A stretch of 64,000 bases of DNA from Streptomyces sp. Y2F8-2 (GTDB taxonomy: Bacteria > Actinomycetota > Actinomycetes > Streptomycetales > Streptomycetaceae), in NCBI RefSeq assembly GCF_014905555.1, contig NZ_BNGS01000003.1, positions 248,001 to 312,000 of the forward strand, given 5' to 3'. Position numbers and translations under genes: made by a program. Below are positions 57,660-64,000 of the stretch, piece after piece (positions within the stretch are counted from its first letter, which is position 1; each line of letters opens with the position of its first letter). The notes under the pieces were generated by a model. The model was not told the origin of the DNA, searched no databases, and saw nothing but the letters and a program-made list of their open reading frames with translations.

Positions 57660-57905
57660 GGGTATCGGATCCGCGGTGGGAGAGGGGGTCGGATCCGCGG
57701 TGGGTTGGGGTGTCGGGTCCGCGGGGGTTGGGGTGTCGGGTCCGCGGGGGTTGGGGTGTCGGGTCCGCCGGTCTCGGGTGTCGGGCCTGCGGGCGTCGGG
57801 GTGTCGGGTCCGCCGGTCTCGGGTGTCGGGCCTGCGGGGGTCGGGTGTCTGGCCTGCGGGGGCTGGGTCTGCGGGGCTCGGGCCCGCAGGGCTCGGGTGC
57901 TGGAC
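57660..57905. repeat. G-rich tandem repeat of about 22-23 bases
   Basis: About ten imperfect copies of a unit like TGTCGGGTCCGCGGGGGTTGGGG; the copies at 57711-57733 and 57734-57756 are identical. Later copies alternate CCGCCGGTC and CCTGCGGG versions, giving a higher-order repeat of about 45 bases. The unit length is not a multiple of three, so it is unlikely to be coding. Runs of G on the plus strand could fold into quadruplexes. It lies between the PPOX gene and the aldolase-fold gene. Confidence 0.8.
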
Positions 57906-58033
57906 GCACCCGGCTCGGGTTCAAGCCGCCTCCCGGCACCACCTGCGCCGCATCTTTACCAATCAGCGCTGTCATCCTCGCCCGACCGGCGGTACCTTCC
58001 GGCCCGTTGACGAAGTCAAGTGCCGGAGGACCC

Positions 58034-58828
58034 ATGCACGGCCCCACTCCGCCCCCGCCCCTGCCCACCGACCAGCTGCGGTTCGCCATGCCGCCGATGC
58101 ACGAGTCGGTCGAGGACGAGCGACGGCACCGCAAGGAACGGCTCGCGGGCGCCCTGCGGATCTTCGGGCGGCTCGGATTCGAGGACGGGGTGTCCGGACA
58201 CATCACCGCACGCGACCCGGAGTTCACGGACTGCTTCTGGGTCAACCCCTTCGGAATGTCGTTCCGGCACGTCACCGTGAGCGACCTGGTGCTCGCCAAC
58301 CAGGACGGGCAGGTGATCGACGGCCGGTACCACGTGAACCAGGCCGCGTTCACCGTCCATGCCCAGGTCCACGCCGCTCGGCCCGATGTCGTCGCCGTCG
58401 CCCACTGCCACTCGGTGCACGGACGGGCCCTCGCCGCACTCGGCGATCTGCTGGACCCCATCACCCAGGAGTCCTGCGCCTTCTACGAGGACCACGCCGT
58501 GTACGAGGCCTACACCGGCGTCGCCGTCGACGCCGAGGAGGGCCGCCGGATCGCGACCGCGCTCGGCAGCCGCAAGGCTCTCGTCCTGCGCAACCACGGG
58601 CTGCTGACCGTGGGCGACTCGGTGGACGCGGCGGCCTGGTGGTTCCTGTCGATGGAACGCTCCTGCCAGGTGCAGCTGACCGCGAAGGCCGCGGGACGCC
58701 CCGTCCTGATCGACCACCGACAGGCGGTGGCCACCCGGGAGCAGCTCGGCGGCGACCTGGTGGCCTGGATCAACTACCAGCCGCTGTGGCAGGACATCAC
58801 CCGCAGCGAACCGGATCTGCTCGGCTGA
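58034..58828 (+). CDS. Class II aldolase/adducin-domain protein
   Basis: A 264-residue protein of the class II aldolase/adducin fold. The zinc-binding histidines are in VAHCHSVHGRALAAL and the third in the VLRNHGLLTVG segment; the SGHITARDPEF and NPFGMSFRHVTVSDLV parts are typical. Could be an L-fuculose-phosphate aldolase-like enzyme or a dehydratase; no sugar genes are adjacent. ATG 58034 with GGAGGA upstream. Confidence 0.88.
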   Translation: MHGPTPPPPLPTDQLRFAMPPMHESVEDERRHRKERLAGALRIFGRLGFEDGVSGHITARDPEFTDCFWVNPFGMSFRHVTVSDLVLANQDGQVIDGRYHVNQAAFTVHAQVHAARPDVVAVAHCHSVHGRALAALGDLLDPITQESCAFYEDHAVYEAYTGVAVDAEEGRRIATALGSRKALVLRNHGLLTVGDSVDAAAWWFLSMERSCQVQLTAKAAGRPVLIDHRQAVATREQLGGDLVAWINYQPLWQDITRSEPDLLG

Positions 58829-59204
58829 CCCGCCGACGCCGCAACGCCCAGAAGCCGCGCAGCACGACCGGCAGCGTGGCAGCGAAATCCTCGTCCGTTC
58901 CCGCAGCGGTGTCCGTACTCGCAGCCGGATCACCAGGGGTATTTTGGCGGCGGTCGGTCAGGGACCTGCCTATGGCGGCCGGTCAGGGACCTGCCGATGG
59001 CGGCCGGCGAGGTCAACCGGGGGTTCGCGCTTTCACCCGCCCTGACCGGACCTCACGGACGAGGGAGGCGTTCCGTACGGCACAATTCGCTGTCGTCACA
59101 CGGCAGTTGTACGGCGGGGCCGGGTGGCTCCGGTGAGCGTACGTCCGGCCCGATCGGCGGCCGGGCGCGGTGTGGTGTTCGGGCGCGGGAAGGCGGCAGC
59201 GGGC
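58829..59204. other. Intergenic region with a 25-base direct repeat
   Basis: 58956-58980 and 58981-59005 are two adjacent copies of a 25-base unit beginning GGTCAGGGACCTGCC, with one mismatch. Further on there is ordinary GC-rich DNA; the start of the next gene could lie at 59124, 59133 or 59205. No other gene is recognised. Confidence 0.6.
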
Positions 59205-60494
59205 GTGACGGTGCAGGAGGCGAGGCAGGGCGAACGGCGCGGGAGCGGCCCGCGTGCGCACGAGGGTGGCTGCATCTGTGGGGACTGCCCGCACGGCGCA
59301 CGCGAGGGACACCGGCGCGCGGTCGCCGAGTTCCTGGCGAAGCGGGAGGAGTTCGCGTCCGGGCGGGGGCTGCCCGCGGCGGTCGCGCACTCCGCGTCCG
59401 CGTCCCGTCAGTGGGTGTCCGACGAGCTGACCCAGTCCGCCGCGGTCGTCGCCGAGCGCGGTCGCGCGGACGCCGAGGCCTGGCTGGGCCGGCTGTGGCG
59501 ACGCACGGCGATCGCGGTGTGGGGTGCCGTCGGCGTCCTGCTGCCGGCACAGGCGCTCACCGCGATCGGCGCCGGGTGGACCGTGGCGCGCACGGCCGGG
59601 CTGGTCGCGGCGGTGCTGGTGGGAGCGGCGCTGACGGCCGCCGGGTATCTGCACCGGGCGCGCGGTGGGGTGTTCGCGCCCGTCATCGGGGAGGACAACC
59701 GGCTGTCGACCTCCCGTGCGGTGGCGGCGGGCTGGGTGTTGTTCGTCCTGTACGCGGTGCTGGTGCTGGTCGTCGAGCTGACGGCGGCCTCGGCCGAGGG
59801 CCGGCGCGACGAACTGATCGCCGGGCTCGGCCTCGCGCGCGGCACGGGTGTGGTGACCGTGGTCGCCGTGGTGTGCGGGATCGCGGTGCTGGTGCGGCGG
59901 GTGGTGGGGCTGCGGGTGCTCGGTCAGCGGCTGCAGAAGGTGCGCGCCGACCGGCCGCGGGCGGCGGACCTGCTCACGGACGACTCGGGGCGGGGCAGCT
60001 TCCCTGACACCCAGTACGTGATCGTCAGCGCCGTCGCCCTGGTCTTCGCGGTGGTACGGCTGGCCCGCCGCCCCGAGCAACTGCCCGACCTGCCGTGGGG
60101 ACTCGCGCTGCTGGTCCTGGTCTCGGCGGCCACCTACCTCGCCGGAAAGTACGCGGAAGGCGGACGTCCGGTGATCCTCTCGGTGGTCCGGGCGCGGGAG
60201 GCGGGGGACCTGGACGCGCCGATCCGCACGGGCGACGACATCGAGATCCGCGGCGCCGGTTTCGTACCGCCCGGCGCCCAGAACGCGGACCGGCTGTCCC
60301 GGATGGTGGTCCGGATCGGCGCCGTGCACGTCCATGTCCCGCTGGTTCCGGTCACCGGCGGCTTCAGCAACCCGACGGACACCCTGCTCACGGTGCCGGT
60401 GCCGGCGGATGTGGAACCGGGCAGGGTGGAGGTGCAGGTGGTGACGGCTGCCGGGGTGGAGACCAACCGGGTGGCCATCGACGTGACGGAGTGA
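59205..60494 (+). CDS. Polytopic membrane protein with C-terminal IPT-like domain
   Basis: A protein of about 429 residues (456 if it starts at GTG 59124). The N-terminus has CICGDCPHG (Cys-x-Cys-x2-Cys, a possible metal site) and a helical region. Several hydrophobic segments follow (IAVWGAVGVLLPAQALTAI, AGLVAAVLVGAALTAAGYL, GWVLFVLYAVLVLVVEL, GVVTVVAVVCGIAVLV, VIVSAVALVFAVV, WGLALLVLVSAATYLAG). The last 110 residues (DDIEIRGAGFVPPGAQN ... VEPGRVEVQVVTAAGVETN) look like an IPT/TIG immunoglobulin-like beta domain. Function unknown. Confidence 0.7.
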   Translation: MTVQEARQGERRGSGPRAHEGGCICGDCPHGAREGHRRAVAEFLAKREEFASGRGLPAAVAHSASASRQWVSDELTQSAAVVAERGRADAEAWLGRLWRRTAIAVWGAVGVLLPAQALTAIGAGWTVARTAGLVAAVLVGAALTAAGYLHRARGGVFAPVIGEDNRLSTSRAVAAGWVLFVLYAVLVLVVELTAASAEGRRDELIAGLGLARGTGVVTVVAVVCGIAVLVRRVVGLRVLGQRLQKVRADRPRAADLLTDDSGRGSFPDTQYVIVSAVALVFAVVRLARRPEQLPDLPWGLALLVLVSAATYLAGKYAEGGRPVILSVVRAREAGDLDAPIRTGDDIEIRGAGFVPPGAQNADRLSRMVVRIGAVHVHVPLVPVTGGFSNPTDTLLTVPVPADVEPGRVEVQVVTAAGVETNRVAIDVTE

Positions 60495-60748
60495 CCGGGC
60501 ACGGGCTGGGCGAGCAGGCTCCGGAGTCTCGTGACCGCCGGGTGCGGTGCCCCGTTCGGCCCAGCCGGGGTGCCTCCGGGTCCGCCCTGCCGATCGGCGG
60601 TGTCCTGCCGTCGGTCCGGGGCCGATGCGGAACTCCCGGGCCAAGGAGCCGGAAAAGTGTGTGCGCAATGGTTGAGCGGTTGCCCCCTTTCGTACGTATG
60701 GTCTGTTGAGGGCAAGGGTTGGCACGGCGGGCGAGAGGCGGCGGCACG

Positions 60749-61279
60749 ATGGTTCATGGCATTCGCACGGACTCCCACACCTCCTACGTCGACGAGGGCA
60801 GGACCTGGCGGGACACCGCCGTGCGGTACGCACTGCTTCCACTGCGCGTCTTCCTCGGCATCACCTTCATCTACGCGGGCCTGGACAAGCTCACCAACAG
60901 CGCTTTCATGCATGCCTCCGGCTCCGGGTCCATCGGCGAGCTGATGCACTCCGTGCGCGGCTCGTCGGCGATCCCGGCCCTGGTCGACCTGGCGTTGAAG
61001 CATCCCGTCGGATTCGGCTACGCCATCGCCTTCGGTGAACTCGCCGTCGGAATCGGCACGCTCGTCGGCCTGTTGGGGCGCCTCGCCGCGCTCGGTGGCG
61101 CGCTGATCTCGCTGAGCCTGTGGCTGACCGTCAGCTGGGCCTCGACTCCCTACTACTACGGCAACGACCTCGCCTATCTGATGGCCTGGATCCCCCTGGT
61201 CCTCGCCGGCACCCCGGTCCTGTCCCTCGACGCCGCCCTGCGGGCCCGACGACGGCAACGCGCGGGCGGCTACCGCTGA
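60749..61279 (+). CDS. DoxX-family membrane protein
   Basis: A 176-residue membrane protein with four predicted helices (YALLPLRVFLGITFIYAGLDKL, GYAIAFGELAVGIGTLVGLLG, LAALGGALISLSLWLTVS, LAYLMAWIPLVLAGTPVLSL). The order and the GLDKL and ASTPYYYGNDLAYL pieces fit the DoxX/thiosulfate:quinone-type family. Often linked to redox or sulfur stress; here the role is open. ATG 60749. Overlaps the convergent gene by ten bases. Confidence 0.85.
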   Translation: MVHGIRTDSHTSYVDEGRTWRDTAVRYALLPLRVFLGITFIYAGLDKLTNSAFMHASGSGSIGELMHSVRGSSAIPALVDLALKHPVGFGYAIAFGELAVGIGTLVGLLGRLAALGGALISLSLWLTVSWASTPYYYGNDLAYLMAWIPLVLAGTPVLSLDAALRARRRQRAGGYR

Positions 61280-61533
61280 GTCGGCGGCACCGCGGCCGCC
61301 CTCGCCCCCTCCGGTTCGGCCTGCCGGCCGGTGCGGGGCGCCCGGCGCTTGCGTATCGCGCGGGCCAGCAGGCCGGTCACGGCCGCGAGGCACAGGCCGC
61401 CGATCACGATCGGGATGATCGCGAACCAGGGTGTCTCCCACGCCCCGCCGGCATCACCGACGTAAGCGAGGCCCGCGCCGGCCAGGAAGGCCCCGGCCAC
61501 GAGCCGGCCCGGCTGGAACTCATGACGCGGCAC
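61270..61533 (-). CDS. Small two-helix membrane protein
   Basis: An 87-residue protein with two hydrophobic helices (LVAGAFLAGAGLAYVG and FAIIPIVIGGLCLAAVTGLLA) and a basic tail. ATG 61533 lies inside the end of the PspC gene (14-base overlap), so it is the second gene of that operon. Such proteins often accompany PspC-domain proteins in Streptomyces. Function unknown. Confidence 0.72.
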   Translation of the reverse strand: MPRHEFQPGRLVAGAFLAGAGLAYVGDAGGAWETPWFAIIPIVIGGLCLAAVTGLLARAIRKRRAPRTGRQAEPEGARAAAVPPTQR

Positions 61534-63166
61534 GGTCCACCTCCACCTGGCCCACGCCGACCTCGAGGTCGAGGCGGAGCGTGGCCGCCTTCTTCGTCCC
61601 CGCCGCGGGGGTGAGCGTCACCGTCCGGTGCTTGCCCGGCTTCACATCCACGTCCTTGCGGGTCTCCCCCGGCAACCGGATGTCGCCCACACCCGTGTCG
61701 ATGTTCAGCTCCACCGTCGCCTCCCTGGGAACCAGCACCTTCAACTGACCCACCCCCACCCGGGCCCGCGTCGTCACCGTCTGGTCCCCGGCGAGCCTGA
61801 GACGGCTGAGATCCAGAGTGCCGACGCCGGTGCCCAGGTCGTACTTCTCCCGCACGGCGGCCACCGAGGCCGGCGCCCAGGTGGCATGCCTCCACTGGGT
61901 GCCGATGTCCTTCGGCAGGGCCGCCGAGGCGGCGAGCAGGGCCGCCGTGAGCACCGCGAGGAAGACCGAGCCCGCCCCCGTACGCCCCAGGAACGAGCTG
62001 ACCGCGATGCCCACGCCGAACACCACCAGCGCGCACGCCAGGCCCGTCTGCAGACTCGTGCCGAGCGCCCGGTCGTCCCAGGTCAGCAGGGTGCCGAGGC
62101 CGCCCGCGAGCAGGGCGAGGAGAAACACCCAGCCGCCGATCCAGCGCGGCCCCCGAGGTCTGTGCCGCTGCTCGGTCCGTATGCGCTCGGCGTACGAGGA
62201 ACCGCGTGCGATGGCGACCGCCGCCGCGACGTCTCTGCCTGCGGTGTCGGTCGGGCCCCACAGATAGCCCGTGCCGCCCACGTGGGTGCCGTCCTTGACG
62301 ATGGGCTCGCGCCACCAGGAGGGGTAGGAGGCGGGGACCGGCGGTGCCGTGGCCTCCGGCGGGGCGTCGGCCACCGCCTGCGTGGTGAGCGGGTCGGCGT
62401 CGGGAGCGCCGCGCTGCCGCGACCAGTACGCCGCGCCGGCCAGGAGCAGGGACAGGACGGCGGCGAAGGTCAGCACGCTGCCGTTCCTGAGCATCGACAG
62501 GAAGATTCCGCAGCCCACCAGGGCGAAGAGCACCGCGGCCAGGGCCTGACCGTCGACGCGGCCCGTCAGCAGCTTGCGGATCTCGTTCTCCTCCTCGTCC
62601 TCGTAGGGCACGAGGAGCCAGACGAAGCCGTAGAAGATGAGGCCGAGGCCGCCCGCCGCCGAGAGCACCGCCAGCACGATCCGAAAGATCACCGGATCCA
62701 TGTCGCACTGCCGGGCCAGGCCCGAACAGACCCCCGCCAGCATCTTGTGCCGCCGCTCACGCCGGAACCGGCCGGGATCCTCGGCCACCGCCGCGTGGTC
62801 GGACGTGGCGGTTCCGCCGCGTCCGGGCGTGTCCTTCCCGGCCCCGGCCCGCTCGCGCGCCGCAGCACCCGTGCGGGCGCCCGGCTCCGGGGGTCCGCCC
62901 GCGTCCTGGTCCATGCCGGCGTCCTCGCCTCCGTTCTCGCGCACGGCCGCATCCTGCCGCACGTCCGCGCCCCCCTGCGCGCGCGGCTCCTCATCCGCAG
63001 CGGGCGCGGCAGGGCCGGACGCGGGCACGGCGTGCTGCGGGGCGGCGTCCGGCGCGCCGTCCCCCGGCGGCCGGCCACCCCGCTCCCCGCCGGGGCAGCG
63101 CCCCGCGGTGGAGGCGTGCCCCGCACCAGGGCCGTGCCCCGCTGCCGCGTGCTGCTGATCTGTCAT
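61520..63166 (-). CDS. PspC-domain membrane protein with LiaF-like C-terminus
   Basis: A 548-residue protein. Residues about 1-140 are a disordered Gly/Ala/Pro/His-rich segment. A PspC domain follows (FRRERRHKMLAGVCSGLARQCDMDPVIFRIVLAVLSAAGGLGLIFYGFVWLLVP), then more helices (LAAVLFALVGCGIFLSML; WVFLLALLAGGLGTLL; ALVVFGVGIAVSSFL) and a C-terminal beta-helix domain (VGVGQLKVLVPREATVELNIDTGVGDIRLPG) like that of LiaF envelope-stress proteins. Divergent from another PspC gene at 63346, a likely histidine kinase, so together they resemble a Lia-type sensing module. ATG 63166. Confidence 0.85.
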   Translation of the reverse strand: MTDQQHAAAGHGPGAGHASTAGRCPGGERGGRPPGDGAPDAAPQHAVPASGPAAPAADEEPRAQGGADVRQDAAVRENGGEDAGMDQDAGGPPEPGARTGAAARERAGAGKDTPGRGGTATSDHAAVAEDPGRFRRERRHKMLAGVCSGLARQCDMDPVIFRIVLAVLSAAGGLGLIFYGFVWLLVPYEDEEENEIRKLLTGRVDGQALAAVLFALVGCGIFLSMLRNGSVLTFAAVLSLLLAGAAYWSRQRGAPDADPLTTQAVADAPPEATAPPVPASYPSWWREPIVKDGTHVGGTGYLWGPTDTAGRDVAAAVAIARGSSYAERIRTEQRHRPRGPRWIGGWVFLLALLAGGLGTLLTWDDRALGTSLQTGLACALVVFGVGIAVSSFLGRTGAGSVFLAVLTAALLAASAALPKDIGTQWRHATWAPASVAAVREKYDLGTGVGTLDLSRLRLAGDQTVTTRARVGVGQLKVLVPREATVELNIDTGVGDIRLPGETRKDVDVKPGKHRTVTLTPAAGTKKAATLRLDLEVGVGQVEVDRAAS

Positions 63167-63345
63167 GCGTCCATGGTCGCCGCCGCGGGCGCCGGGCGGC
63201 AGTCGGGACGACCCTGGCCCAACCCTGAAATCTGCCCTGACGGGCTGCCGGGGGAAGTGTTCGATCACCCGTCATTCGAAGATCAGGGGTGTCTAAGGGG
63301 CCGACCCTGATGCCCGGCCGGTCCGGTCGTGTGACCATCGTTGGC

Positions 63346-64000
63346 ATGCCGGACGCCGCAACCCTGCCCCTCGCCGATCCGCGGCCGCCGCGCAAGCTCT
63401 ACCGCAGCAGCGACGGACGCTGGCTCGGGGGCGTGGCGCGGGGGCTCGCCGGGCATCTCGGGCTGCCCGTGATCTGGGTGCGCCTCGTCTTCGTCGGCCT
63501 GTTCCTGGCACACGGCTTCGGCGCGCTGCTGTACGCCGCGTTCTGGTTCTTCGTCCCGCTCGGGGTCGGCGGCGTCGACGACCGCCGCTCCCCGTCCCCG
63601 TCCCTCGTCGGCACCGAGACCTCACCCCACGGCCGCCGCAAACTGGTCGCCCGCAAGCCCGACCGGGGGCAGATCGTCGCTCTGCTCCTGATGGTCGTCG
63701 TCGCGCTGACCTTCGTGGGCAGCATGAAGCTCGACGGCGTCGCCAAGGTCTACCTCATACCGGCCGTGCTCGTCGCCGCGGGCGTCGCCCTGGTCTGGCG
63801 CCAGGCGGACAACGCGCGACGGGCCCGCTGGATGGAGGTCGGCAGCCGCCGTCGCACGCTCACCCTGCTGCGTGCCGCCGCCGGTGTCCTGCTGGTCACC
63901 GCGGGTGTCTCCGGCATGTTCGTGCTGCAGGGCTCCGCCGCCCACCTCGGCTCGGTCCTCCAGGCGGCGCTGGCGGTTCTCGTCGGCATCACGCTGCTCG
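63346..64000 (+). CDS. PspC-domain membrane protein, probable sensor histidine kinase (partial)
   Basis: The frame from ATG 63346 (or 63310) is open to the window end, at least 218 residues. It begins with a PspC domain (KLYRSSDGRWLGGVARGLAGHLGLPVIWVRLVFVGLFLAHGFGALLYAAFWFFVPLG), followed by two helices (IVALLLMVVVALTFVGS, VYLIPAVLVAAGVALVW) and two more near the edge. In Streptomyces this layout is the N-terminus of PspC-type histidine kinases; the kinase part would be outside the window, so the call is inferred. The intergenic 63167-63345 would hold both promoters. Confidence 0.72.
   Translation, partial: MPDAATLPLADPRPPRKLYRSSDGRWLGGVARGLAGHLGLPVIWVRLVFVGLFLAHGFGALLYAAFWFFVPLGVGGVDDRRSPSPSLVGTETSPHGRRKLVARKPDRGQIVALLLMVVVALTFVGSMKLDGVAKVYLIPAVLVAAGVALVWRQADNARRARWMEVGSRRRTLTLLRAAAGVLLVTAGVSGMFVLQGSAAHLGSVLQAALAVLVGITLL

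Noticed and set aside
57660-57905. CRISPR array
   Set aside because: Units are contiguous, with no unique spacers and no cas genes; treated as a tandem repeat.
57616-58020. Plus-strand protein encoded across the G-rich repeat
   Set aside because: The repeat period is not a multiple of three and the translation is a Val/Ser/Gly low-complexity run without a ribosome-binding site.

Overview
The window is high-GC DNA with strongly G/C-biased third codon positions, many GTG starts, frequent GTGA/ATGA start-stop overlaps, and a gene set typical of the conserved core of a Streptomyces chromosome (whiD, bldM, groES/groEL1, a run of Ser/Thr kinases, LytR-CpsA-Psr protein, WhiB-type and ECF regulators). 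From memory the order matches the S. coelicolor region that carries glmS, alr, tsaD, groES/groEL1, whiD, bldM, guaB, the SCO4775-4779 kinases and guaA. No rRNA, tRNA, phage, insertion sequence or CRISPR array was seen.

Layout. 1-7.2 kb: glmS; an M16-type peptidase with its partner; a broken WYL-regulator tail; a divergent RsrR-type Fe-S regulator/NmrA pair with two operators; two small stress or hydrophobic proteins. 7.4-16.1 kb: cell-wall precursor and tRNA-modification genes (acpS, nnrD-type NAD(P)HX repair, alr, hydrolase, tsaE, then tsaB-rimI-tsaD). 16.2-22.7 kb: a LacI regulator with repeated operators, an LCP ligase, an ECF42-type sigma factor with its DGPF protein, a THUMP-like methyltransferase, and a polysaccharide deacetylase behind what looks like its own shrunken duplicate. 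22.7-25 kb: heat-shock groES-groEL1 under two CIRCE elements. 25-28.4 kb: four accessory enzyme or regulator genes. 28.6-33.9 kb: the developmental and purine block whiD / bldM / ShbA-like sigma / guaB / guaB3. 34.1-37.3 kb: an unusual nucleotide-sugar dehydrogenase and glpD. 37.6-49.4 kb: six consecutive membrane Ser/Thr kinase genes, one a clear pseudokinase and one frameshifted. 49.5-54.1 kb: aldehyde dehydrogenase, GMC oxidoreductase and a sortase-anchored surface protein. 54.9-57.6 kb: chorismate mutase with an upstream leader-peptide attenuator, divergent from guaA, then a PPOX-fold protein. 57.7-64 kb: a G-rich tandem repeat, a class II aldolase-fold protein, membrane proteins (DoxX and others) and a divergent pair of PspC-domain proteins, the second cut by the window end.

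The best candidates for something undescribed are a very short, apparently leaderless Phe/Tyr-rich peptide plus terminator ahead of chorismate mutase (55.26-55.42 kb), the pseudokinase inside the kinase array, the nucleotide-sugar dehydrogenase whose catalytic Cys is Ser, and the LacI regulator whose boxes also appear before the LCP gene. Starts were chosen from ribosome-binding sites and family N-termini; homology statements are from recognition of sequence, not from searches.
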